The translations under genes were made by a program, and so were the position numbers. Under the pieces are notes generated by a model that did no database searches, was not told the origin of the DNA, and saw only the letters and a list, made by a program, of their open reading frames with translations. DNA of 64,000 nt from Zizania palustris (taxonomy: Eukaryota; Streptophyta; Magnoliopsida; Poales; Poaceae): assembly GCA_019279435.1 (NCBI GenBank), contig JAAALK010000283.1:65082642-65146641 (forward strand), read 5' to 3'. Positions 11,701 through 22,610 of this stretch are shown here, piece after piece (position 1 is the stretch's first letter; each line of letters starts with the position of its first letter).

Positions 11701-13934
11701 ATGGCACCACAGCGTCGGAGATCATCTTCTGCTACTCTTTTTGGAAGGATGACCCAGGTATTCAGTGTTTTTAAATCTTCTTTAACAGAAGTTTTACAAT
11801 AGTCGATCAGTGACACTTTTATACATTTTCTATTTTAAGAGCTTCAGAGGAACTCCACAAGGTGTAAATCTTGCTCTAATAAATGGAAGCATGGTTAGTG
11901 GAGTAGAGACACTGAGACAAGTAGAAGCCAAGTATCCTGCTTTATTGTTTAAGCAGCAACTTACAGCATATGTGGAGAAGATTTATGGAATGATCCGGGA
12001 TAATTTGAAGAAAGAGATCTCTCCTTTGCTTGGTTTGTGCATTCAGGTACCTGTGGTTTCTGAGTCAAGAGAGAATAATACTAATTTATTGGATTTCTAT
12101 TTGTGGAATGGAAAATACATTATGTTCTCTAATTGCAGTCTATTTGCAATGCTCCCCACTAATACAAATACTACAGGCCCCAAGAACATCAAGAGCAAGC
12201 TTAATGAAAGGATCTTCACGTTCAAACACAAATACAGCTGCACAACAAGCTTTGATTGCTCATTGGCAAGGGATTGTAAAGAGCCTTGGAAATTTCTTGA
12301 ACATGCTGAAATTGAACAATGTTAGTAAAACGTTAATTGTTGAAACCTAGTTTTCTTTTATTTCATATTCATACTATTACAACAAATGTTTCAGCTGTTG
12401 CACAGACAGCAATCACTGGAATATGCATGGCTATTCAATGTGATTAAAGCTATATATCAACATATTCTGCTCATGTGTGTCTGCTGCAGGTTCCTCCATT
12501 CTTGGTGCGAAAGGTATTCACTCAGATATTCTCATTCATCAATGTACAGCTGTTCAACAGGTAAACTATATTTACAGCAAGTTTAAATACAGAGATATTT
12601 GACTCCTGGACTCCTGTCCTGCAAAACACTAGAATTGCTTGACCAAGTTCCATTTTTGATTGCCATCTGTCTGCAGTCTGCTATTGAGAAGGGAGTGTTG
12701 TTCATTCAGTAATGGTGAATACGTAAAAGCGGGATTAGCTGAACTTGAGCATTGGTGCTATCGAGCAACTGATGAGGTAAATATAGTATATTCGTGACAG
12801 ATCTCAACATGCCGATAGATTTAATAAACCTCCATGAAACGAATGCAAAGCGTTAGAAGTAATATTTTTTTCAAAATATCTTAAGTAGCACCCTAATTGA
12901 GCATTAGGATCTGCATCACAGCATGTTCTTGTCCATATGGCTGTGTTTATATCCGGGCTTCTACAGTAATCTGCGAAAGGAAGTAAACATAGTTTGTCTT
13001 TGCCCTCTTATTTACTCCAAGCACATTCTGATATATATGTTTTTAGGTGAAACACATTCTGCATTGTCGAAACAAAGCTTCATGGATGGTTGTGGGCATT
13101 AATATTGATCTGTCTTCCTACTTATAGTATGCAGGTTCAGCTTGGGATGAACTTAAACATATTAGACAAGCCATTGGTTTCTTGGTAACTATTTTCTCCA
13201 TTTGCTCCTAAAATGTGTATTGCATTTGCTTCATAGATCAATGTTTAGGTCATCTTTGATGATATACTGCAGTGCTGCACATTGCCAAATCAAGTGTACT
13301 GGTCTCTCACATCTATCTTTTTTTATCAGGTGATTCATCAAAAGCCAAAGAAAACGTTAGATGAAATAAGTCATGACCTTTGTCCGGTAAGTGAGATATA
13401 GCAGAGTCATTCATTTTGTCCCTTAGCTCGAAATGTCTGATTACCATTGAATTTCATCACAACCCTATATATTTCTGCTTTAGGTACTTAGTATACAACA
13501 GCTATACAGGATCAGTACTATGTACTGGGATGACAAGTATGGAACGCATAGTGTGTCCCCAGATGTAAGCTTTACACGATATTGCACAATTGGATTTGAT
13601 TTCACCTGACATGGAGTGACACAGATGATTTATCATATTAGGTTATATCAAACATGAGAGTATTAATGACTGAAGACTCTAACAATCCTGTAAGCAATTC
13701 ATTTCTGCTGGATGACGACTCAAGGTTAATATTTCTGCTCCTATCAACTGCTCATACTATTCTAACTATTCTAAAATGATATTGTACTTACTCGTATGCA
13801 CTTAATGCAGTATACCATTCTCCGTCGATGACATATCTAAATCGATGGAGCAGATTGACATTTCTGATATTGAGCCACCTCCTCTCATTCGGGAGAACTC
13901 AGGCTTTGTATTCTTGTTGCCTCCCCCTGAATAA
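3695..13934 (+). CDS. Class XI myosin heavy chain (39 exons, 1,529 aa)
   Basis: An actin-based motor of the plant class XI, which moves organelles and vesicles and drives cytoplasmic streaming. I assembled 39 exons using GT-AG junctions only; the phases agree at every junction and the total is 1,530 codons including the TAA at 13932-13934. Domain order is the family standard: SH3-like N-terminus, motor with P-loop GESGAGKT (residues 156-163), switch I NNNSSRFGK (209-217), switch II DIYGFE (434-439), six IQ motifs (about 735-880), a coiled coil (about 880-1085) and a DIL-containing globular tail (about 1115-1529). The length matches class XI (about 1,500-1,530) and exceeds class VIII. The start is the ATG at 3695-3697, directly followed by a splice donor. 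I see no disabling change. The specific XI isoform cannot be decided by eye. Confidence 0.95.
8577..9267 (+). other. Myosin XI exons 20-22: neck with six IQ motifs
   Basis: Exons 8577-8754, 8834-9039 and 9148-9267. Six IQ-type motifs follow one another at about 23-25 residue spacing: IQGKVRTHIMRKKF, FQAIWRGRLACKLY, VQKNQRMHQARRSY, VQTALRTMAARNEF, IQARYRCHIAHVYH and AQCRWRGKIARKEL. Six is the class XI number (class VIII usually has three or four). Each motif should bind calmodulin or a related light chain and lengthen the lever arm. Confidence 0.92.
9589..11262 (+). other. Myosin XI exons 23-28: coiled coil and linker
   Basis: Exons 9589-9687, 9861-10079, 10241-10380, 10838-10949, 11033-11083 and 11182-11262. 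The first four encode Glu/Lys/Leu-rich heptad sequence expected to form the dimerising coiled coil. The last two (17 and 27 codons) are Ser/Asn/Lys-rich and look like a flexible linker before the tail. They are the least conserved-looking part of the protein and the likeliest place for alternative splicing. Confidence 0.88.
11346..13934 (+). other. Myosin XI exons 29-39: globular tail with DIL domain
   Basis: Exons 11346-11516, 11602-11757, 11840-12046, 12177-12320, 12490-12560, 12677-12776, 13128-13184, 13330-13386, 13484-13564, 13642-13724 and 13811-13934. The tail opens with NQDLLIRCIAQHLGF and includes the dilute-type segment VPPFLVRKVFTQIFSFINVQ followed by LLLRRECCSFSNGEYVKAGL. This domain binds cargo receptors in plant class XI myosins. 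The C-terminus, IRENSGFVFLLPPPE, is of the kind shared by class XI tails. At 12121-12176 a second AG (12138) lies before the acceptor I used (12175-12176); only the latter keeps the frame. Confidence 0.9.
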
Positions 13935-14858
13935 TTACATGGCGTAACCAATGCAACACTTGGTCATGGAAAGCATCGACTCAGCCAGATAATTGGGCAG
14001 CGTATGCACAGTGAAAGTTTTTCTAGTTACCATTGCCCAATGAGCGAGACACGCAAGATTTCTCATTTGAAATATACAGATAAGAAGTCTATGTACTCCA
14101 TGGTAAACGCGCATATATGAAGCCAGGCATGCCTAGACCCATGTAGTGCTAATCCATCTATGGTCGTGTAACTGCTATCTGCTTATCTGCTTTGTTTCTT
14201 TTCTCCGTTGCTCTATATTTTTAATTTTCATCTATTCTTCTAATGTTCAGAGTTCTTAGACACTAGTTCATGTCAAAATAGTTTAGAAAATTTTAGCAGA
14301 ATCAGTGAAGTTTCATTTGTTCCTTAGGTTATTGTTTAGCTCTAGAGCATTTTTGAGGTTTGTAAGAGGCTGTGCAATATGATATCTCATGCCCTCTGCC
14401 AGTCAATCAGTCATGCATTCAGTGGTACACACTTTGTACTAATCGTCTAATCCTGTGTATATGAGGATACCACATTGATCTGTAGTTGATTATTCTTTCA
14501 ACTGCTGTTGATTCTTTGCAGTATGAGTTTGAGTTTCAGAGCTCATCGGTTGTCCAGTGACGGGCCACTGTTCTTTATTGATTTTAACCCACTATTATTA
14601 CGTGATTTGCTGGCATAAATCTAGGTTAATGGGAATTCAGATGACAGAATCATAGTTAAACCATAGGTTTGTTAACTATAATATGAAAGGAAACTGTTTT
14701 ACGTGAGATCAGGGGTTCAAGATAACTTTTTCTATTTTAGCACAAATACATTTTTTTGAGAAAAAAATATGTTACTACTCTCAATTTAACAAAAGCAACC
14801 CTTGTTATGTTGAAACTTCCATTTTTACCCCTTCTTGTGCGGTGCTGCCCTAAGGCTA
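13935..14858 (+). other. 3' UTR and downstream DNA of the myosin gene
   Basis: No further coding exon is visible after the TAA. T-rich sequence at 14200-14300 and 14440-14520 is compatible with poly(A) signals, but I cannot pick the cleavage site. No RNA gene seen. Confidence 0.5.
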
Positions 14859-15064
14859 CATATATATAACTCCATTTTTTACATCGCTTCTACCCCCGCC
14901 GCCGCCTTCTCCGCCATTTCTCCGCAGCGCCAACCATAAGCTCCCTCACCGCCGGCCCCTCCTGTTCGCTGCCGTCGCCGTACCGGGCTCCCGGGTGCGC
15001 TCGTCCTGTCCGTCCTGTACTCCTGAGATATAAACCCTAGCCTTGTGACTCTATCCCCATGCCC
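14859..15064 (+). promoter_or_regulatory. Promoter-like block upstream of the repeated non-coding module
   Basis: A TATA-like run (CATATATATAAC, 14859-14870) is followed by a GC-rich CCGCCGCCGCC leader and, at 15031-15040, by TAAACCCTAG, which contains a telo-box (AAACCCTA). In plants telo-boxes are frequent in promoters and leaders of ribosomal-protein and snoRNA-related genes. No long open frame follows, so if the block is a promoter it probably drives a non-coding RNA. No transcript data are available to me. Confidence 0.35.
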
Positions 15065-15145
15065 AAACTCTAGGTCTAGCCACCTCTAAAAAAAAAAACT
15101 CTAGGTCTAGCCACCTCTAAAAAAAAAAAAACTCTAGGTCTAGCG
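15065..15145. repeat. 31-33 bp tandem repeat, about 2.5 copies
   Basis: CTCTAGGTCTAGCCACCTCT plus a run of A recurs at 15068, 15099 and 15132; the third copy is interrupted after CTAGC. The length change between copies is in the A-run, suggesting replication slippage. Confidence 0.9.
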
Positions 15146-15579
15146 CCGCCTCCATCGCCCCGCACGCTGCTCATCAACTCCTTCGCCGGCCGGCCGCCTT
15201 CTAGCGGCCGCTGCTGCTGGTTGTCACCTTCCATCGTCTATCTCTCCAACCGGCTCTCCCGGGTGGCCGCCGTCATCCTCCAGACTCCAGCGTTCGCTGC
15301 CGCCGCCAGCCTCAAGAAGGCTACGCCCGCACCTGGTTGTCAGATATGTGATTTCTATGTTCAGTTTATCTCTGCAAATGCTTCTCAAAATCCATTAACC
15401 TTTTGCATCATTTAGCTTTCTCGTGATGTTTCTCTGCTATTTTTCTCGTCTTCTCCAATTGATGCATGAATAGACATTACCCGTAGTAGTCGTCCTTAGT
15501 TCTCGATCACTGTGCTCCCTTCTATTTCCTTAATCTTAATCGAGCAGATGACGAGGAGCAAGACAAGATATCTGCAGCG

Positions 15580-15600
15580 CTCTCGATTCGAATCGGGAGC
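15580..15600. other. Palindrome CTCTCGATTCGAATCGGGAG
   Basis: The central CGATTCGAATCG is a perfect 12-bp palindrome and the flanks CTC/GAG extend it with one mismatch. It lies directly before the first copy of the repeated module. The function is unknown. Confidence 0.6.
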
Positions 15601-16010
15601 GTGATAGCATGATGACTCCGTCTAGGGGAATCTCTGATGAAGAATACTACTATTTGCCCTTGCATTTCATCCTTGGTCTTTTGTCATTTCCCCCTTTTCT
15701 AACATGTTTTTCCCTGCTGAAGGTGCCTGTGATGGCATTAAATATACTTTGAGCGTTCCAGTTATAAAAGCATTTGATCTGAGGCACTCTGATTCCTTTA
15801 GTGCATTGTTGGTAATGCTGTTCAATTGCATGCTAGTATTAACTGTCAAATAATATGCTTATGAAGCCACGGATTAACTATACTACTAGATGTTAACATA
15901 CTTCCAAAGCTAATTTTGAAGTCTCATTTGCGAGAATAGCATATTAGTAGTTTGCTTGTTTCGTGGGGGTATCCTGACCTGCCAGCCTGATGATTATTGC
16001 TGTTTGTAAG

Positions 16011-16157
16011 AACGGAGATCTCAATGCACAACTCTGTTGAAGCCTGTTTGGTTGCGCTGGTGTATCATGTAGTAGTACCCCCTCTGATTCTATAATATTC
16101 CACCCATTTTTACATGCCCCTCTGTTTCTCTTCCACTGGGCAGGCTAAACAGGCTCC
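16011..16157 (+). other. Putative structured RNA segment, copy 1 (blocks B and C)
   Basis: A 28-nt hairpin (16011-16038) pairs AACGGAG with CTCTGTT, one pair being G-U. Directly after it, GAAGCCTGTTTGG (16039-16051) can pair with CTAAACAGGCTCC (16145-16157), closing a loop of about 90 nt. The same arrangement is present in two other copies, so selection on structure is possible. Alternatives are a decayed foldback MITE or chance. Confidence 0.3.
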
Positions 16158-16697
16158 AGGGAACACATATGTAGACTCAAATGTTATGAAGGTCCTGTTG
16201 GATTAAAGGAATGCCCCCCTCTGAAGATTCACATGTCTTGTAAATTGGTTAGGTTAATGGTAGTTTAATGTGGATGGGATGCTCTTCTCACTGTGTACAA
16301 CATGTTCTGAGTTTGATGACTAATGTGCTGCCAAACCTGCCCCTGCCAGTGCTACCTAAAAATAAACTTGATGAACGTTTTCTGGAATTCAACCTGTCTT
16401 TGTTGATTTTATTCGTCTTCAGGTCTTGCAAGATTTCATTACATTAGCAAATTTTGCATATGATGAGAAGGACATGAACATCTGCTGCACTCCTTAGAAA
16501 ATCAGGGATGCAATAACATGATGACTTTGTCTAGGGGAATCTCTGATGCCGCTATCTGTTTTGATGGCTTCTTGGATTTTGTATCTGTTTTCCTGTGATC
16601 TTGTTTGGTTTTAGGTGGTTGTGACAGTGTTATATGTACTCTGTTCATGGGGATGTTCTAATTTTCCAGCCTTATGATTGCCATTGATTGCACTAAG

Positions 16698-16912
16698 AAC
16701 GGAGATCCGAATATGCTTCTCCGTTGAAGCCTGCTTGGCCGCTTGGTGAATGTTGTGAATACTCCCTCCGTTCTCAATTTTGGTGGTTTTCTCTCAGGAG
16801 TAAATGACAAAAAAACACTGGCATGCAAGATGCATGTGCATGTGTGTGTTTGTGTGTATATATATATGTATCCCTTTGATTCTCTTCACCAAGCAGGCTA
16901 AATGGGCTCCGG
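16698..16912 (+). other. Putative structured RNA segment, copy 2 (blocks B and C)
   Basis: The 28-nt hairpin (16698-16725) is a perfect 7-bp stem here, AACGGAG with CTCCGTT. GAAGCCTGCTTGG just downstream can pair with CCAAGCAGGCT near 16889-16900, a changed base matched by a changed partner relative to copy 1. The loop contains CTCCCTCCGTTCTC (16754 on), resembling a Stowaway MITE end. Confidence 0.3.
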
Positions 16913-17700
16913 AAAGGAATGTGTAGATGCAAAAGTTATGAAGGCTTTGACAGATTGATTGATGATGTCTCTAGATTCATTGTACTTGTTTAACAACCTC
17001 AGTTGTTATATATTACTTTGGTGTTAACATTTTGTTGTTCAGCCAATGATGTTTACTATTGCTCTGCCAGTTTTTCTCAATGGGAAATCAACTTTGGATG
17101 GATTCATGAATCGGATTAGTCTTTGTTGATTCTTTTCATTGATAAAATATGGTTGATGCTGCAACTTCCATATCATGACATGAGCAATACTAGAACATCT
17201 GCAGTGCCCCTGAGTCAAATTGGGATTCAACTTGATGACTCACTCCATGGGAATTGCTAATGCTATTCTCAGCTTCTATTATGTTTTTTTTTTTTGCATT
17301 ATGCTCACTTTTGTGTTCTTGCTTTAGTTTAGGTCCATGCATGTTCTTGCTTTTTGTTCTTGCTTCTGGAGTAAAATGCATGTTACGTCCATGCATGCAT
17401 GATATATATACATCCTGGTTTATCAAGCTGGTTAGGGTAGACTCCAGTGAATTTATCTGTAGATGCAAGTAGGCTTTGGTAGATGCATAGAATGTGCCCA
17501 GTATTGTTTTACTTGGTACTAAATTTGGTTGGTGATGTATATTGTATGATGCTAATTTACTAGTTTAGCAATTGGTACAGTACAATATATAAATGCGTGT
17601 GTTTTGGTTTTGTTGTGTTAGATTAGGAGTTGATTTTTTTGGCTTCGCTACTGGGGCATTCTGATCTACCATCCTAATGATTACGAATGTTTGCACTAAG

Positions 17701-17883
17701 AACGGAGATCTGAATGTGCTTCTTTGTAGAAGCCTGTTTGGCCACTCTGGGGGACCTGCTGCTGCTGCTCGAATACATTCGATCAAAAAGATGGTAATTT
17801 TCTCTGAATGTTGAGTGATTGCATCACTTTTGATCCCCCCTCCTCCCCAGTCTACCCTTTCACCAGGTTGGTAAGCGGGCTCC
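17701..17883 (+). other. Putative structured RNA segment, copy 3 (blocks B and C)
   Basis: The hairpin spans 17701-17728, again 28 nt. AACGGAG faces CTTTGTA and pairs at six of seven positions, using two G-U pairs. GAAGCCTGTTT can pair with AAGCGGGCTCC downstream (17873-17883) with wobble pairs and one mismatch. The spacing of the hairpin is identical in all three copies although the surrounding DNA is not. Confidence 0.3.
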
Positions 17884-17929
17884 GGGAAGCAGATGTGTAG
17901 ATGCAAAAATTATGAAGGTTTGGCAGATC

Positions 17930-18400
17930 AAAATGCCTCCAGATCAAATTTTTGAGCTGTTGGTGCTTTGTTTTCTTGATAGCAGGAAAGCAGCTAGCAA
18001 AGTCATTTTGCGCAGGCGCAAAAGGAGTTGCAGGTTCAATCAAGCAAACAAAAGAACGAATAAAAGGGGTAGGAGCGGTTTGTTGTTTTCAGTATTAATA
18101 ATGTTTTTTATTAGGAAGAAAATAATATTGTATGTGATATTTAAGGGTAAAAAGTATTGGATAATAAAATTTCAAAATTTACTAACTAAAGATAAAGTAA
18201 GAGATTGAAATATTATTTATTAATCAGAAAATAATATTATAAGTGACTAAGTCTACTGGAATTTTGGTCTATTCATATGGGATTCCATCCTGCTAAACTT
18301 GGCTTTAAGGTTATGGAGTATTGATTAATAAAATTTTAATATTTCTGATTGGAAGGTATATAAGAGGTATGAGTTAAATTTTTTTGGAAGGATGACGTAT
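17930..18400. other. Intergenic DNA, no gene seen
   Basis: AT-rich and partly repetitive sequence; nothing with coding character and no clear repeat boundary. Confidence 0.5.
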
Positions 18401-18406
18401 ATAAGA

Positions 18407-18795
18407 GTTACTAGTCAGAGGCCTGTGCTTTGCAACAGAATCTTATTTTATAATAGTTTTTTTTATTTTCGCGCAAAATACATAAATTAAAAGACTGAAA
18501 TATAAATACAATTTTCTTTTTCTAGTTTTTTTTTTCTTTTTTCTTTTTTTCTTTTCCTCTTTTCTTCTCACGCAGTGAAACTGCTTGTGTGCATGCGGGG
18601 CACGTGCGGTTGTGGGCGGTTGCGCAGGGGGCGGGGCATCACGTTGAAGCGCACGTAGGTGGGGGCGGTTCGCACTGGTTTTTTTTTGCACCGGTTTTTT
18701 TAGGGTATAAGTTTTGATTGGTTTTTTATAGGAAGTGAGAACGGGAAGGGAGTCTGCGGACGGACGAGTAAGTCTCCGCTTTAATATAGTTAAGA
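18407..18795. mobile_element. Possible degenerate non-autonomous DNA element
   Basis: The segment from ACTAGTCAGAGGCCTGTGCTTTGCAAC to TCTCCGCTTTAATATAGTTAAGAT resembles a widespread grass repeat class with GCCCGTGCGTTGCAACGGG-like starts and TTTAATATAGTATAGAT-like ends. The interior has a pyrimidine tract (18515-18570) and GC-rich sequence. No target duplication was established. Confidence 0.3.
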
Positions 18796-20269
18796 TTTAT
18801 ATGTAGTGTATATACCATTGTAAAGTAGGTCGATATGAACATTGCGAATTCGTGGCAACTTATTTGAAACGGTTATTTGTGGGCTCCATCGTTATGGGCC
18901 GAATCATCATCTTTGGATCGGAGGTTTGGTCCAAAGACGTCTTGTTCTGATAACCGGCCGTATGATTGGCTGATGCGTCGATAAAAAATTGGGCTGAAAC
19001 ATCAACAAAATTTGGCTTTGTCGCGATCAATTGGTAGCCTAGCAAGATTCGCTGAAAAAGGGAACGGGGCGAGGTGGTACCAGGGGAACTGAATGATCTC
19101 ATGAAGAGAATATTCCACGTAAATGTTGAACTGCGTGGTATGAGTTTTTTTTTATTGAACAACATGGTTTCGGATGGACGGAACAACAACAAAGTTGAGT
19201 GCTCGGGTCAGGCCAAGGGCGTTGGGGCGGTGCGTCGGGCGGTCGAGGGCAATGAGGTCGATCAGTCGATGACAGTGAGGCAACGTTGCTAGGCGACATG
19301 GGCTACACGAGACGATGATTAGGGGTGGCGACGGGCGTCCAACCGACTATGTGGGCAAGCACGATTAGATGCGAGCGGTGTTGGGCACAGACGAGCGACC
19401 AAGTGAGCGGTGCCAAGTGCAGGCAAGCGAGACCGAGTGACAGGGGTGGTCGAGCATAGCAGTGATGCCAATGGTTGGGTAGTGAGTGGTCATTCATTTC
19501 CATTCTCTAAACTAAACATGAAACTGAATCATTTCATCCCTTATCGTTCCCAAATCAAATATATAATCGAAGCATTCTATTCATCCAATTGATGAACTGA
19601 AACACCTTTACGAATTCATCCCGTTCCCTTCCATCCCCTAAAAACAAAACCTTCCCGTTACATTTCTTCTTATACACTAAACAAATATTACTTAGTTTCT
19701 TATGGCAGCTATAGTTACTTCTACAATTTAAAGCTAAAATAAATGATCTAGATTTTAGATTTAGTTTGTGAGAATCAGTAACTATATAATTTAGAAATGA
19801 AATAGAATTCAAAAGATGAAAAACACTAGCTTCTCTAGATTCACCAACTACTAAAAATCTTCGGATGTCAGGAATTAAAACAGACATGCCCTAAATTGAT
19901 TTACTTATAACCTTAATAGTTAGATAGGAACAATAAGTTGAGTAGCATTGCAATTTGCAAACTTGAAAATATTGCAGAAAGATGTGGCAATTGTTCTTGG
20001 CTCCGGTAACGCTACTACCAACGTTTTGTCATCAGGTTAAATTTCTACCCATGTCCTCGTCACCAAAGTTTACCCTCAGGCTCTAAACAAGGTTTGATCA
20101 AATGGCCGGCTAGACCGAGAGACACCAGATGGCCACTGCGGCACCACCAGCCATTGAGCGGTCACTTTGACTTTCTATCGTCTTCAATATCAAGATTTTT
20201 TAAAAATAAAATTTCAAATTTGTATAGTCGTTTAAAAAAGTTTCAAAAGTAGGTAGCGATTGACTCTTC
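18796..20269. other. Intergenic DNA, no gene seen
   Basis: A GC-rich low-complexity patch at 19170-19450 and AT-rich sequence at 19500-19980. Short open frames on both strands lack recognisable motifs and are probably fortuitous. Confidence 0.5.
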
Positions 20270-20580
20270 ATAGGCCGATTGCTGCCACGTAGCGGCCAAT
20301 CGGCCCTTGGTCAGCCGACTGCCATCATGTCAGCGCTAGTCGGCCGACTGGCCATCACGCTGGCACGCAACGATCGACAATGGCTAGTTTCGACCGACTA
20401 GTGTCACGTCAGCGACAGTCGGTCGTTGAACTGCTGACTCCTGCTGACGTGGCACCAATCGGCCCTTCAATGACCGACTCCCCCCTTATATAAAGGGGTC
20501 GAACACTCCTTCTCAATACACCCACAAACACATTGAGCAGATCCCAAGCCCCGAGCTGCCTTCTCCTCGGTAATTCTCTC
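20270..20580 (+). promoter_or_regulatory. Promoter-like fragment with reiterated CGACTG/GGCCGA motifs
   Basis: Between 20270 and 20470 the motifs CGACTG, CGGCC and TGACGTGGC/CACGTCAGC recur many times, followed by a strong TATA box (CTTATATAAAGG, 20484-20496) and an A/C-rich leader. This looks like the promoter part of a retroelement LTR or decayed gene. The downstream part is not recognisable, so it is a fragment. Confidence 0.4.
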
Positions 20581-20829
20581 CTCCCTAATTTTTCAAACTA
20601 AAGTCTATATTAACTCTAAATTAATTGTGTTATAGATTAGAAGTAATATAATATTAATGTGGTAGTATATTACGCATATTGCAGAGTTTTTTAAGTTTTA
20701 CATATGATTTAGAGTAGTATCATTTTACTTTTATGTGTAGTTTATAGAAAATGTAGATAAATATTTAATTTACTGAATTTATGTAGATACATTGGAATAT
20801 GGTGAAAAGATATAACTACTCATGGTTAC

Positions 20830-21345
20830 TATTGGGGGAAAATACTTCATCCCATGATCTTACAAGATTCCAAGCAAATACATTATACAATGAAGATAAA
20901 GACAAGTCTTAATCTCGGAGCCTAAGAACCCCTCCGAACTGAAGAGCTCGAAGCATCTGAAGGGTCCGTCCAGGCTCCGGTTCAAAGGACTCTCCGAAAG
21001 GCTTCTCCTCCGAAGTGGAAAACAACCAGAAAGATGAGACGTCTGTCTTATCAACATCCTTCGAGCATGTTTTACCATATTAACCCTATAAGGGATACCG
21101 AAATAGTATCCACTATATCAGTTGTAATTAAGGGATAAAAAGGTATTTTCCTTAGATATTTTACCTATAAATACCCCCTTCTCGCCCTGTAAGAGGCATC
21201 AAATATTCCAATATTCAATACACACTTCGAACTATTCTGAGCTATTATTCTATTTGGAGGCTTGAGATAGTCCACATTCACAAACACTTCGTTTGTCAGT
21301 TCTTGGTCTTATAGAACCTGTTAGCGTAATCCGTTGCGCCAACAG
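20830..21345 (+). mobile_element. Left (5') LTR of the host Tat element
   Basis: The left end reads TATTGGGGGAAAATAC, likely a decayed form of the TGTTGGGGG start seen on related LTRs; the right end is GCGCCAACA at 21345. A TATA box (CTATAAATA) lies near 21165-21173. The start is uncertain by a few bases because the expected TG is changed. Confidence 0.7.
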
Positions 21346-21366
21346 TTGCCGCCGTCCGTGGGGAAC
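21346..21366 (+). promoter_or_regulatory. Primer-binding site of the host Tat element
   Basis: GTTGCCGCCGTCCGTGGGGAA follows the LTR directly and resembles the TGGCGCCGTCCGTGGGGAA primer-binding site of Tat-lineage elements, with a couple of changes. The primer tRNA was not identified. Confidence 0.7.
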
Positions 21367-21552
21367 TTAATACTAAAAGATAGTTCTCTACCACTGTCTG
21401 TACTTCGAAGTATGTTTGTGGAGTGAGTTTCGGAGTCTCAGGATTCCGCGCACCCTTCGACAAGGGGCTTCAAGTACAGTTCGAAGGCCTTTCTTGCCTT
21501 CCACCACCGTTTGAAGCTCTTGGTCTTCGGATCCTACTTAGCTTCGTAAGTC

Positions 21553-22610
21553 ATGCCTCCCAAGCGGAGTATAGCCACCGCTCCCCTCCGAAGGTCCTCT
21601 CGGACCTCCGGATCAGGGCCTTCAAACATCCCCCAAACTCCTGAAATAGTCAATAAACCCCGAGCAACCGGAGCCCCTCAGACAGCTCCGTCCGTGCTCC
21701 GAACTGACTATGTCAATTCCCGAGACCCAGAGGACCCCTCCGGAGGAAGTGAGAACCTCCCCGAAGACGTGGCCACTCAGATGGCCCGACTTCAGGTGGA
21801 GGTGGAAAGATGGAGGCAAGAGGCCGCAGACAGGCTTCGTCCTCAAGCCAACCCTACTGCTTCAGAGACGCATCAAGATGACAACCCTGATTATTATCCT
21901 GAAGCCCCCCAAGTCCAAGAGAGCGCCGAGAGCGCCTCCTTCGATGATGAATCTCCGCTGCATCCGGACTTGCAGCAGGTGCGCTTTGATCCCAGGTCGA
22001 AGCTGCACAAATACTCCGGAGGGCTGACCCCGGGGAATTCTCTCGCTCTTACGTTCTTGCAATAGAAGCTAATGGAGGGGTCCGAAATACAATGGCAAAG
22101 TGTTTCCCCCTTGCGTTAGAAGGTGTAGCCCTTCGTTGGTTCTAGTCTCTAAAGCCAGGATCAATTAAGTCGTGGGAGCAGTTGAAGAAGAAATTTGTGA
22201 GTAACTTCTAGGGGACCTTCATCTGTTGTGGATGCGGCACGCGAAGTTGTAATGAATCCCGACCTCCTCAGCAAACTTCACTGAAAGCTGGTGTCTTCAG
22301 TAGTACAATTGATGGCATACTTCGAGCAATATGCCAAATCAGAAGAAGGGTGTCTCCAAAGGGCTGCTTCGTCCACACCAACCCTCCCCAAGAAGTCAAG
22401 ATAGAGCCAGGGGCTCCGAGTACTCCACAGGCCCTCTTCGATAATCATTCTCACGGTCAGAGAAGAGGAAGGAAGCACCCTCGCTCCAAAGTATTGAATA
22501 TTGCCCCCTCCGCTCCAAAGATACCTTCCAACTATCAACAGGCTTAGGGCAATAAAGCTAGTGGCTCGAAGCCACTAGGTAAACCAGCTGGCCAAAGCCA
22601 GACTCTCTTT
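21553..22610 (+). pseudogene. gag: gag of the host Tat element (broken)
   Basis: Begins with an ATG at 21553 and a basic Ser/Arg-rich N-terminus (MPPKRSIATAPLRRSSR). It runs open to a TAG at 22063, but the gag-like frame has already shifted near 22045. The shifted frame carries the capsid-like segment to about 22230 with stops at TTC-TAG-like positions. A degenerate zinc-knuckle-like motif, FCCVHGEKRSHATKDCK, lies near 22605-22660. It would assemble the virus-like particle in a functional element; here it cannot be expressed intact. Confidence 0.7.

Larger units (their letters stand above)
15609..17926 (+). repeat. Degenerate tandem non-coding module, three to four copies
   Basis: Three short conserved blocks recur in the same order. 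Block A (ATGATGACT..GTCTAGGGGAATCTCTGATG) is at 15609-15640, 16518-16548 and, weaker, 17232-17263. Block B (contains AAGAACGGAGATC and GAAGCCTG) is at 15981-16052, 16665-16740 and 17664-17745. Block C (GGCTCC, then TGTAGA and TTATGAAGG) is at 16138-16200, 16887-16957 and 17859-17926, with a weaker copy at 17421-17485. The order is A-B-C, A-B-C, A-C, B-C, so an ancestral unit of about 0.5-0.9 kb was duplicated and partly lost. Sequence between the blocks has diverged freely. No common reading frame exists. I do not recognise the family. Confidence 0.65.

Noticed and set aside
15981..16200. H/ACA snoRNA in block B-C
   Set aside because: An ACA three bases from a stem appears in copy 1 (GGAACACAT) but not in copies 2 and 3, and no H-box is conserved.
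16741..16803. Complete Stowaway MITE (CTCCCTCCGTTCTC start)
   Set aside because: Only the left end is convincing; the right end is reduced to GGAGTA, so it is at best a remnant.
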